A stretch of 64,000 nucleotides of DNA from Tubiluchus corallicola (lineage: Eukaryota; Priapulida; Priapulimorpha; Priapulimorphida; Tubiluchidae), in the NCBI GenBank assembly GCA_030141605.1, contig JAQGDQ010000079.1, forward strand, positions 310,001 to 374,000, given 5' to 3'. Made by a program: the position numbers and the translations under genes. The notes beneath the pieces are model-generated. The model was not told the origin of the DNA and did no database searches. It saw only the letters and a program-made list of their open reading frames with translations. Each line of letters opens with the position of its first letter. Positions within the stretch are counted from its first letter, which is position 1. Of the stretch, positions 40,391-52,939 are shown in pieces.

Positions 40391-42874
40391 GTGAGCTAAA
40401 TTCTATTTATTTTATTAATTTATCATTTTTATAATAAAGGTTTCATTATAGTCAGCGGGCCCAACAAATACTTTTCAGAATGACTACCAAGCCGAGGTAG
40501 ACTTCAGCCAGTAGAAGAATTACTTTTGACTGATTTGTGTAAATAATAACAAATATTGACTATTGCGAATTGACTTGTTATTTTTTCGAATCGGCACCGC
40601 ATAAGTATGATTTAAAATAATTTTTTCAAAACTTTGAATTATCAAAATTGCGGGTGAATTTCGTAATTTGTGAGTGTGCCTAAGGCATTAGATCGGGAGC
40701 TAAATTGTATGTCTTTTTGTTCACGGCGTTAATTGTAACAACCTCTAGGATAGCTTTTGTTTGTAGCTTCTTTTCTTTTTTGTCTTAATGAAATGGTTGT
40801 CGATGTAAAAGTCAAGTAAGTCAAAGTTACATATGGAAAAAAATAAAAAAATGTATGTATTCCCGTGGGACAATTCTCTTGTGTTTTGCATGCGGTGCAC
40901 ATTTTGTTTTTCTCCTTTCAACCTTGTTAGTGTAACACCAGAATATTAATTTCCGTAGGTTTCGTTTAGTAGCAACTTTAAAGTGTAACTTTTTGAGTTA
41001 AAACGTGTTAAAAGTTGACAAATTATAGGTAAGTACAGTATAGGCAAAATTATTTGATTTTTTAGTTCCCGTGGAGGTTCGTGTCCGGGATCGGCTCTAT
41101 AAGTAGTATGACGCCTTAGGCAAAAGGCTGCTTTCTCAAATGTCAACCCATTCTACACGGTCCCCATTTGAAATTGAATTTTTGCTGTATACAGTAAATT
41201 ATAATGGTGCCCGTGTGGTCTTATGCATGTGCTATACATGTGTTATACATATACGTGTGCTAATTAACTGTAGTCAATTTCCTATCAACGGCTTGTGTTG
41301 ATTCCATTTGAAATTTGAGGAGCAACAAAAATTTCTTCAGTTTCTGTTGCACAGTCTTAAGTACATGCTGTTGGCTAGATTGTCACTCGCCTTTTCATCA
41401 AAAATTTTTTGAACCAGTAACTCCTGTCTTAATATACATTCATTTCACTAGTTTCATTATCTTCATAACCACCACTCTGGTGAAGGTTGCAAATATTTTT
41501 CATAGTGAACATTTTTGCTACTTAATAATGAATTTCAAGCTCTCTAGACTATATATACAATATATATCCTGGATAAGCATATGTCGTTTATTTTAGAATG
41601 TGAAGCAGATTTTCATACTGATTTTCTAGCATATTTACAGTAGTGATGCTATTTTATTTTTAAAGTATCATGCATAATTAGACCCTTTCCAAGAATTGCC
41701 GGACAACTCGCCGTGGTACTCATTTCATACTATAAAATTCTCACATAAAATCTTTGCCTACGTCTTTGCTGGCGAAGGAAGTGCCGGTTTAACCAACGCA
41801 ATTATTTTGGTTAATTTTTATTTTTCAATCCAAAGCGTAAAATTTCGAACAAGTATAGGGTTATCCCAAGAAAATTGGTTTTGTTTATAGTTAAATGCCA
41901 CTCTCAGTAGCATTTCCGATTTGTGAGATTTTCAGCATTCATCAATTTCTAAAATAACACGTCACTTGCTGCAAAAACGCTTTGCGCCATTTACATAAAA
42001 TCAGTTTTCTTACATGAAGGAAAAATCTTAACTGTTATGTTAATAATGCTACTTTCAAAACGAAGTTTCATTTAAAGTTAGCATTGAAATTTCACTAACC
42101 TGGTTTAAGACCTAGTATATATAAATAGGCCTATAGTTAATGAGTTATAGCATCTCACAGTGCTTTTTGAGAGATTCAGTGCACTTCAACCTATGAAACT
42201 GTTAAAAGTTTGATTTCATCATGCTACAAAACTTTCTCGCCATTCTTGAAGAGACAAAACGATCGAAAAGTTAATTGAAATTTACCTCCTTATTCGTTCA
42301 GACAGGATACCGAAATACTTATTATTACATTATTACTCAATTATTACAATTAAAAAGCTTGTCTTTGATTAGTCTCTTTATAATAAGTAACAACTGTGCA
42401 GCGTAAGTAACTAAGGATAAGTTTGTTCAAATTTTATCATTTGTCAATTAGCTTCGTAGAAATTGAGCATTACCTGCTTATCTAAAATAACAACAGCTTG
42501 ATAGAATCTGTTTATTTGTTCGTTTAGTTTTGGCTATGGCCAGCTTCGTAAAACATACATTCACATTTGGTTTTACATTTCTGAATGATAAAAAAACGTA
42601 CGTGTAAAATTCGGTTGCAGTCGTGTAGTCTCAGTCTCACGTTGTCAGGTGAATAACAATGCTAGCTACTGATTGTCTTGCAAACCTTTTGGTTAATTCT
42701 AAATTATGTGAGATAAAGGCTCATAACTAATGACCTATGTTAGTTAATATAATTTGTTTCATGAGATGAAATTTCATGAGATGAATATTTTCCTGATGCA
42801 ATTTTTTATATTGTCACACTAGCAGAAATTTTGTTTTCTGACACCGATTTTTTACATTTTAGAAAGAACTGAAG

Positions 42875-43384
42875 ATGACCGATTCCCAGGTGCTGTTGTC
42901 TCTTCTGTCCTTGACTCTTCTTTGCGTAGTAGCAACTGCGTTGAGTGATAGCGACCACGATGAATTCCCGTTAATTTACAAGGCAATGATTTCTAAAGAA
43001 ACTGACAATGCGGAACAAGCAGATGATTTTAGAGTAGAGGACAATGATTTAATCAAAGACAGTTTCTTAAACGAAGACAATATCGAAAAAGAGAAGTTGA
43101 AGCGTGGTTTTGGCAACAAGAGAGGTTATTTTAATAAGCGTGGTTTTGGAAACAAACGTGGTTATTTCAACAAACGAGGCTTCGGTAACAAGAGGGGTTT
43201 CTTCAATAAAAGGTTAACGCCTAGTGAAGAAGAAATACTCGATACCGCTGCATTAATGAGCAATTTTGATGATCAATATTTGAACGACTTGGAAAACCTA
43301 CCTGTTGAAGCAAGAGGCTTCTTCAACAAAAGGGGCTTTGGAAATAAGCGAGGGTTTGGAAACAAGCGAGGATTTGGAAATTAA
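42875..43384 (+). CDS. Achatin-like neuropeptide precursor (GFGN/GYFN/GFFN tetrapeptides)
   Basis: A 169-residue prepropeptide. Residues 1-22 form a signal peptide (VLLSLLSLTLLCVVATA). An acidic spacer (23-75) precedes the first Lys-Arg. Ten tetrapeptides follow: GFGN at 78, 90, 102, 154, 160 and 166; GYFN at 84 and 96; GFFN at 108 and 148. Copies are separated by Lys-Arg, except the second block, which starts after a single Arg (147), and the last copy, which ends at the stop. An acidic 34-residue spacer (114-147) splits the blocks. No Gly lies before the cleavage sites, so the peptides should have free C-termini. Molluscan achatin is GFAD, with a D-Phe second residue in the active form; Gly-aromatic-x-Asp/Asn fits that family, but here every copy ends in Asn. 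Secreted after prohormone convertase cleavage. An acceptor-like TTTTAG 13 bases before the ATG suggests a 5' UTR intron. Confidence 0.88.
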   Translation: MTDSQVLLSLLSLTLLCVVATALSDSDHDEFPLIYKAMISKETDNAEQADDFRVEDNDLIKDSFLNEDNIEKEKLKRGFGNKRGYFNKRGFGNKRGYFNKRGFGNKRGFFNKRLTPSEEEILDTAALMSNFDDQYLNDLENLPVEARGFFNKRGFGNKRGFGNKRGFGN

Positions 43385-43654
43385 ATTCTTGTTGTGTTCG
43401 ATATTCGAAAGAAAAACAAAATGGCTTTTTACGCTTTATTTCTGCTCCTGTTGCAATTTAATGTGATAAATATTTTAACGGAATTTAACTTTCACATTGT
43501 AAATGTCAGTTTATGTTTCTTGGTCTTGTTTCGAAATAGTTGTGGGTCTATATTAGACCACACCCAGCAACGTTCGTGAAAATTCGCTATTTGCTTAGAA
43601 ATTGGAAAGCAGCTTTGTGGGAAGCACTTAATTGATTTTACATTGCCCTATATC

Positions 43655-43660
43655 AATAAA
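43655..43660 (+). terminator. Poly(A) signal of the neuropeptide gene
   Basis: AATAAA 271 bases after the precursor stop codon, giving a short 3' UTR. Confidence 0.6.
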
Positions 43661-46600
43661 GCTTAATTTATTTCTCAATGGCATCAAGCTATGCATTTTC
43701 CACGTGCTTCCACGAATAAACAGGTGGCCTGTTTGTTCAAGAAACACACTCCATTTTTGTAAAAATTGCTCACTGGTTTCGCATTAAAAGTTAGCTGCTC
43801 AGTTTATTACTTTGTATATTTGCGGAACAAAACAGACTGTACAACTAACAATTATAAGTTCCGAGTCCGCAAATTATCAAGTAGACATTTTTTGTCTCAG
43901 AATTTTAACTCTCGAAATAAAATAATGTTAAATAGTGTTTCTAAAGCATATATCGTTATTTTATAGGTGCTACTTAATTTTGTTTAATACACAGTACGTA
44001 TTGTTGCTGGGCTTCACTGGTTTCAGGATTAATTAATACCAAATACTTATTTATTACGATACAAAAGAATGAATCAACTGTGCATGGTAGTGAACGAGTA
44101 GTTGATTTAGGACGCGCAGCATCTAAATGAAATTGGAAATTTCTTGGCGATGTGGTTGACGATTTGAAACTTACAGTTTATGATGTTATAATTGAGCGTC
44201 TTGCCTTTTATTCTTCATTTGAAACGCGCCTTACGCTATCATAGTCATGCGGAATGTAATTATTTCAAATTGATTTGGGATTTTCTCATAAAAAGTTGTT
44301 TATTGGTCCTTAAAACAGCCAAGGTATGCATTTTGTATATATGCCTAAATAAAAGGATGAAATGCGGCAAACAAAAAGTTGCAAGCATTACTATATATCT
44401 CTACAGAGTAATATGTTAAGTAGGAACCATTGGACGTATTTTGTTCATAAATTGTCGCTTATTATAGAAAAAATAACAAATTTGTTGAGAACTTTCTAAA
44501 CCGTTTTTGCTTGTTGTTTCATACAATTGTTGTAATTATTTATATTCCTTGTCTTCTGATGATCGGGCCTCATTTATTTATTATTTATCACCTACTCAAA
44601 TGGTACAATACACGGTCAATATGTATAATTTGCACCTAGAAAAGCAAAATATAATACTGTGCAGAAGCAAGCAAGTGAATTATGATAATTATAAAGTTAC
44701 AAACATATAATACAATTATACAAGAATAAGAAAATAATGAATTATACTTACAAAACACGCATAATTCAACAAACAAATACTACGAAAATTTGAGATCTCA
44801 GCATTTTTACGGTAAAAATGCGTTACAAAATACATGTAAAAATACACTTAAAGGCAATGTAGATGTAAGACGGTTGTGCACAGTAAAGCCAAGTAAAAGT
44901 AGCTGAAAAACATGAGTTTTAAGATTGACAAAAGAAGCAATAAACTCTATTAGCTAACGCTTTATGATGTAGTGCCACTTTAATTTTTGCAGGCTTTTTA
45001 TTGGTACATTACATTTAAATAAGTTAGGGATGTCACGTATGTACTATTTTTAACAGCCCAAAACTCCTTTTTGAAATACACAGCAGTATAGCGTGTAGCC
45101 ACAGCAGTATATGGTCAAAATGTCAGTTTTTGAATGTTATATTGCAACGCCTTACCGCGGCCTACAGTTCGAAAGGGAGACTTTAAAAGTTACCAACAAA
45201 AAGATTTAATAAGCATCAATTAAATATGAGCACGTTAACATAGGTTATAAAGCATATAAAGTAAAGGCCTTAATTTCTCACACTGAAACGATAGAATGCT
45301 TAATCGAGCAGCAAATTACAAAAGAGTGAACATTGAAAATGTTGCTATTTATAGAAACGACGGCGACGAAGAAGGCGACGAGATAAGGATAGTCACATAC
45401 GTAAAGAATTAAGTTACTAATCTTCTTTGATGAAGACGATATGACCGATGTTGTTCTATAAGATTAAGTTTTAATGAATGGATAAGGTGACATTTGCGAT
45501 TGTGTAGTAACGAAATTGGTCTCTGCGAGAGCAGGTGAAATCACCGAGGGGATAGTTGAAGCTTGATAACGAATTCACATATCAGGCGACAAAAGGTTTT
45601 GTAGATCACCAATGGTGACCTTTAAAGCTGGCTTCTTTAACGTACATTCTTTGTCTGGCGAGTAGTTAGTTATGCTCAAGTGTGGTAAGCGTACACGCGA
45701 AGGCATGCTCTAAATTATAAGGGCTCCAGAACCGGGTTTATAATATGCACTCCACTTTTAATAGTTCTGATTTTCTTTAAGTGCAAGATTCTTGTGATGT
45801 TGTCCCTGCAGTTTTTGCAGAATTATTTTTGCATTCTCGAACCTATCTATTAAGTAAATATTACCATTATAAATGCAGCACACACAACATGCTTTTTCTG
45901 TATAAGAATATTTTTATTCGTTACAAATGTTTTAGTACACCAACAGCAATTATGACACATAAAAGCTATTCTGTGTGCGTACTAGGCTAAGAGGCACAAA
46001 TGTAGTGAATATACCACTGTATGAAAAAACAAAACAACACGATGTTCTATGAAGGTCTCAAGTTCTATAGATCAGGTAATGAAATATTTTTATACTAAAA
46101 TTCTTGCTTTTACAATAAAACTGTGTAATTTATTTTGACGTACTACCCTCAGTTATGGCTGCATCTAACGTAATAACGCTCTAACTTTATGAATCAGAAA
46201 AGCAAAAGATTATCTAACATTTAAGGTAGATAAAAAATCGGGACTCAGACTTTCGTCTCCCATGTCTATAACTTACTTTTTGAAAAGCATCCAGAAATAA
46301 GTTTAACTTCAAGCGACTGCTTAATGTTTGTCCAGGCAAGATCATCCAAAGCTCGTTCACATTTCCAGCAAAATTTAAGTTAGTAAGCGTAAATAACTCT
46401 AAAAGGTCAAAAACATTGCTAATAGACAAAGGCACAGGAAAATAGTTCGGAATGAGGAAGCTTTGGTTTAATTTTTTCTCGTAATGAAAATAAGAGAAAC
46501 ATGACAATAAAAGATATACTACCTAATAATTAATCGTGGCGTATTTTACCCTTGTACTAAACTTCAGCTTCGGACCTGCTTTACAAGCCGAGCTACGGCC

Positions 46601-47694
46601 CTTTTTCGAAACAACAGAACCAAAAGAGAAAAAACATATTAAAAAGACAAATTCGCAGTCCAAAAACATGTTACAAGAACGAGAACAACAACAACCTTAC
46701 ATCGAAACAGACTTCTTGTAGGAAACTTCGCTGACAAGTAATCAAAATGCTATACATGGCCATATGTTTTACTAAGCTTTGTTCTTACTAAAATCCTTAT
46801 AGTCCTTACTAAAACTACAACTTTGCTCAGCTTCACAAAATCAAAATACGCCATACCTGCTGGCAAACGTTGGAAACATTAACAAAATTACTATTGCGTA
46901 AGCAAGGCCTTAGCGGACCACTGCGTCAAGAAGGCTTAGCGGACCACTGCTTAGTAGTTTAGCTCTTTACATTTCGGGCACGGAAAAATTCGCAATACAC
47001 AAAAAATCGGACAATAGAAATAATAATGTTATAGATGATGATAACAATAATAATAAAGAGAACATACTTATGAACAAAAAAATTATATATACATGGATAG
47101 TAAAATGTTATCGTGGATATTTTGAGAGGACACTCCAAATAGTTGCGAAAGAATTTTTGTAGAACGTGATATCAAATGTTTACCAAATCATTACAAAATA
47201 CTGTTAACCAGCTATTTATATAATGTACAAAATCAGAAAAAAGCACACCTACATAATAAAAGCATATCACGGAAGGACTGCACGGTACACATGACCTATA
47301 GAAACAAGGTATTTTTTCTACTAGTGTAATGTTGCTTTTTGAATTGCCGTTATACATTTTCCAACTTTTGCAGTACGTTTGCACAAAAATTCAAAGCACT
47401 TCAACCCAAATTTCTGAACTTTTTTAATATTTATTTAAGAAAAGTGAATTAAACATACATTAACTCAATACTCCACAGCCAAAAAGTGACAATATATCAC
47501 TTAATCGAAACAGAAGTGCTGAACCACTTGGACTGCTGAGAAACGGTTTGTACTTTTTTCTTCTGGTGGCTGGGAATCGTAAAGTCCAGTCGGGAAAGCA
47601 AAGCAAGAAAATTGTCAAACTATACAATTATAATATCGAATATCCCGACTCTAACTAAAGAACCATTTCATGAGATTACAGGTATTCCACTGGT
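43661..47694. other. Intergenic spacer, no gene recognised
   Basis: AT-rich DNA. A less AT-rich piece at about 45350-45700 has no convincing frame. A 23-base direct repeat with the core TTAGCGGACCACTGC occurs at about 46906 and 46929. Short open frames at 46214-46507 (minus) and 46536-46721 (plus) match nothing I know. Confidence 0.4.
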
Positions 47695-50600
47695 TCACAT
47701 GTCATTTGGATCGATGACATCCTTGTACCAGTTTGGTGCTCTGTCGGCTCTGTCTACAGACATGGTTTGCATCACTGAAATAAAAACAAAATTCCGTATA
47801 TCTGTGACAGCCGGCCAATATATTTACATAGAAAAACTATTCTATTTTTAGCAAACTGCCAAATGAAACGAGCTCGTTGATTATTAGCTCCAACGAGTTA
47901 AAGCTGCATTGTACTTGCTAATAATTAATTAATAATAATTGTTGCCAAAGTTGCTAGCAATGTGTTTTCCTCCTACATGTAATACAAATCATAGGTTTGC
48001 TTTTAATGCTTCCTTCCCAATCATATTGAATGAACCAATGGATTTCAATAGACAATGGCAATATATACTTGATAAATATTTAAAAAATAACCCAGATATG
48101 CGATATATCAATCATGAGATGCATTAATTAGTAACAAAACTAAAACTTACACACGCCTCTGTTTGGGTGTGGCATTCCTTCCAAAAATGGATTTGGTGGT
48201 AGTGCTTGCCGTGGGTCTTGATGTCTGTAGTAACCATCATCAAATGACTGTCGATGTCTGATGTCCAACTGATCAATAGGATTGTACTGATATCCATCAT
48301 CTACAGCTATACGTTGCTCTCTTGGCAGTGCTCTGGGATTCACAACTCCCATTCCCATTGGATCTCGTGGTGGTCTGAAACTTCTGTCATCATACTGAGC
48401 GTACTGATCATCCATATATTCACGTGGTATCCTTTGCCCACGTGGTGGAAGGTTGACTCGATCTAAGCTACCATAATTGTCTTTTTGTCGAGGAGGACGT
48501 CGCCCACCTCGGCTACTTTGGTAGTCATCAGTGGAGTCAGTACTACCATGTCGCACATCTCCGAGCAATTCCCGTCTTAGCATTTCTGTAGTTCTATCAG
48601 CTGCAGTGGTATCCAACTTGTCAATGTTGTCTAAAATTTCTTTAGCTTTAAATTCTGCAAGTGGTGGTCCTTGAGGAAGTTTTGCATTATCCAGGTTGAG
48701 GTCTGGTTTTGACAGTGGAAACTTAATGTTATCCAGTCTACCTAAGCTGGAGACACTGGATGCTCGCTCCCGTCTATTATTGATGAACGATCGATGTCTG
48801 GAGAGGAAGTTGTCCACATCATTATTGGCATCATTACCTTCACCATCACTTTGGGAAATCGAAAGACAGTATTCAGAATAACGTCAAAATAAAGTCAGAA
48901 TAACCTTTTTATTTAACAGAACTGAATCTAATAGCCCAAGATATCCACATCTACTCTATAACAGTTAGTCAACCACTAAATGTAATATACTCGCCTAAAT
49001 TAATAATGATGATTGACCGCAAAATAACCTATGAAGATTTATGATTTCACTTGACAAAGAACCGAGTATTGTGCACATTGTGCCCCATAAAATCCAATGT
49101 TATGAATAAGTTTATTTGCAAGACTTTTAAGATAATCAACTATTCCGGTTGCTGGAAAAAACAGTGAAGAATTCCAGTCTTGATAATGTGTAGAATATGC
49201 AGTTAGAATATACCATTTAAAAAAACAAAAAATAGACAAAATGCTTACAAATCAACGGCACAAAACTTAAGAAACAGTACCTAAGTAAGTCATCTTCTAA
49301 TTCTTCATCAGGCAATGCTTCATCCTGTAAGGCTTTGTGAAGATCCTCTATTCGTCGCTGTGCGAGTTTCAGTTCATTTGACAGTTGCTCTTGTTTTTCA
49401 TTGGCAGCTTCTAATGCAGTTTCTGCATCACGTTGCTTTTGTTGGGCTTCCGTTTCTTTGCGAACAACAGCACTGTGTTGGTCTCTGGCAATAGAACACG
49501 TATAACATGATGAAAAATAGGTGGTGCTCTGCAAGCTGTTTTAAAGCTATCTAATTTAAATATTGCACAAGTTTATTGAAAACTTCTATTGTGCAAGGCG
49601 ATCATTATGCAAATTGCACATGCAGTAACACAAGCAATTTTTGACATGAGTATTTAAACCTTTATACATATATATAAAAGTCTGCACTTCATATTAAAAG
49701 CGTTTCATAGTCTTGATTTAGCTAGACGGGAGTAAAACGAATTACTTTAGTTCTTGAAGCTGCGACTGAAGTTCGTCTATTTCCGTCTGAAGTTTTGTTT
49801 TTGCTGACTTCAATTCTGCGGCGTGTTCTTCTTGTTGTTTTTCTATATTTTCGTTTAATCTGCTAATTGTTTGCTGTAAAATAGTTACTTAGCGATTAAT
49901 AAAAGCAATCGAAAACAACTACTAACCACAAAAAGGCGACACACTTGTGCCAATTATTTTGGTGATGGTGGCGACCAGCATTAATGACGAGAATACCAAG
50001 AATTACGAGTTTGTCATCGACAAAAATTTAGGCCTATGATATCGCGCAACCATAGTGACATAGAATAACAGCAATTATGATAATATTTGTGATTTAACAA
50101 AAAGGTGATATGATACTAAAGAGAACAATGCTGATTACAATGATGATCACAAGTACAAATAGGACAACTGTGACAAACCGATGACATCAATTAGAATGGG
50201 CAAAATTAATGGCAACAATGCAAAAACTGTCAGATATTAATAAAAATCATTGATAATAGTCTATACCTCCATCTTGGCCTTAGTACTCATAGCATTTTCT
50301 AGCTGCCCTTCTGCCATAGCTATCTGGTCTTCCAGCTGCCTTACAACCATCTTGTTAACCATGACTGCTTCCATATCAGCCATTTTGTTTTTCATTTCTA
50401 TGACTGCTTGCTTCAATTCTGAATTATGCTGATGTAGATCATTCATTCGGGCCATTTGAGTTCTGGAAGCTTCTTTCTCCTGTGCTAGTTGTGTTGTAAG
50501 AATTTTAAGCTTTTTTGTAAAATCATCAATGTCCTCATTTGCTTCTTCAAGCCTGGATTCTGCTGACTTGTTTTCCCTAGTTAGAGCAGACACTTTATCT

Positions 50601-52883
50601 TCAGCCTATAATAATAGATGAGAAACTACATGTGTATGTTACAACTGAAGCAAAAATACAAACAAATCCAACAGCTAATTTAGAAGAATAGGCAGCATGC
50701 TGCAAGAATCCTAACGATGCAGGTATTGCATTCGCATTTTAAGGTCACTTGTGGACTGCACAATCCAAAACTAAAAAAAACATTCAAGTAGAAGAGAAGA
50801 GCTCAAACCTGCCGCTTTTCTCGCGTGAGTTCCTCCAGTTGATGCTGTAGTTCTTCCATTTCGTGCTCTAAAGTGGAATTTGTTTTCTGTAGAAGGGTTT
50901 TGGCAAATTCGGCTTCATCCAACTGCAAACGAAATTGTCACAACTCACAATAAAAAATTAATAGTTATTATAGCGTGAAGGTTTGCCTTCTATAAACTAT
51001 ATGCACAAGTACGTAGTAGTATATATGCAAGTGGAAGTAAGTCTCGAAATTGTTACATAACTGAAAACTTGATCCACAGTAGGCCATAAAAGCGAAGTCC
51101 AGCGCACCATGTCATACAATATATACTATTAAAATAATTAGAAGGACCAGTTTTTTTAAGGTCTGAAGTAGCAATTAATGTAATACAGATGGCAACGTCT
51201 TTTGTCACTCATTATTACAATTTAACATCTAGCAGTTGTGTTAAACTAAGGATAGCGCATGTGGGTTAAAAGTTTAGAAATGACAGACTAGCTACTTACG
51301 TAGATGATATTAAAAATATAAAATCAAATGACACTTCCTGCGAAGAACCAACCTACCAAAAGTGCACCCTACTCTTGTAGCAGTATGCTAATCAAACAGA
51401 ACAATACTATGTCTCAGATACTTAAGTTGTTATCCACACATTTGTAGTGCATGTAAAATAATTTCTTGCCTGTTTCTTTAGTAGCTTAACTTGATCGCGT
51501 TTCGGCTCTTTTTCTTGAGTGTGGGAAACCACAGCTTGAGAATCTTTCAGCAAGGCGCGAACTCGACGCAACTCACGTCTCAGTTTCTTCTCTTTTGCAA
51601 CGTCCACTTTTGGGACCTGTATGAAATGCACCAAATACAAAAAATATAATTGAAACTGTAAAAGGCTAACAACAATTAAAACAATGTTAACTGATAAAAC
51701 TTAATCAATTCAGATAAAAAACAATAATCTTTTCTTTTCCTGTCTTGTAGGTTTACGAACGATCGTACGACTCAGTATCCCATTCAAAAGTAGCAAAACA
51801 TCACTTCTTCAGTTATTGTAACTTAAAGTAGTTTAAAACAGTTATTTGTGGCTTAACTATCTTGCTACCTTTATGCAACTTTACCATTTAGTTTAAGCAC
51901 GCTTAGCTTATTTATCTGTCTTACTTACCTTGCTAAGTTTAGTGCTTAGCTCTTCTACTGTAGCGACTAATTGTTGCTGTTCTTTGGCCATCTTTTGCTT
52001 TTCTTCTTGTTTCTCTTCCAGTTGATTCTCAAGATCCCTGATCTGAAAATTTTCAAGAGAAAAACCGAATTTACTCACACTTTTTATCCGCTGCATAGGG
52101 GAGAAGTCATATGTGATTTTTTTCGCCATCATTTCATTGTTAGGCATCCATTTTCCACTTTTAAATTCTTGTTAACTCGTTAACGAAGAGGGCTAGTGTC
52201 AGAGGTACCTGGGGTAGTAGGGGCCGCAAAAGTAGTGTGGTAAACGGTGACCTCAGTTAATGGGTCAAACGCACTAGGCATTGTGAAGTATTCTTACTGC
52301 CTTTCAACTCCTGCTAAGGCTTTGTGTTAAATTCAAAATTTTTTCTTAGGTATTTTGGAAATGTGTACTTAAACTTTTAAAAAGCTGGGATTATTTAAGG
52401 GCACAAGACAGGAGCCAAAATGTGAAAATAATGCATCCAACTTTATTGAGCTATTGTGGGGGTAGATGTGTACCAGGACTTTAAAAAGCTGGGCTTTTTA
52501 AGGGCCCAAATAGGAGTTGCAGGACACTCCCCTGGGATAGGTGCTCAGACTATAGCGCAGAATGTAGAGTGAAAACTAGGATTGTTTAAAGGTCCGAGAG
52601 AGGAGCCAAAATGTAAAAATTGGAGCAAATGGCATTGTCCCTCAAATCGTAGCATTCAATAACTCAAAAAAACTATGGTAGGCAGAATCGCGCCATTCAA
52701 AATTGCAGGATAGACAGGCATTTAGATACAGTGGGTAGATGTGCACCTGTGGACGTAAAAAAAGTTTTAGTGTGATTATACACAGAAATTTTATATATGT
52801 TTTTACGAGGTCGTCGATTTTCGCACACATTCTGTGGATTTTGTGAAATCCTGCACGCACACGCACGCACACACACACGCACA

Positions 52884-52939
<56 letters not shown>

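Noticed and set aside
40946-41146. Minus-strand frame and a tRNA-like stretch
   Set aside because: No cloverleaf with proper arms could be drawn, and the frame matches nothing.
42875-43384. FMRFamide- or other amidated-peptide precursor
   Set aside because: No Gly precedes the Lys-Arg sites to donate an amide, and the repeats are four-residue Gly-aromatic-x-Asn units.
52642-52936. Minus-strand Cys/Val-repeat open frames
   Set aside because: Product of the CA/GCAC microsatellite.
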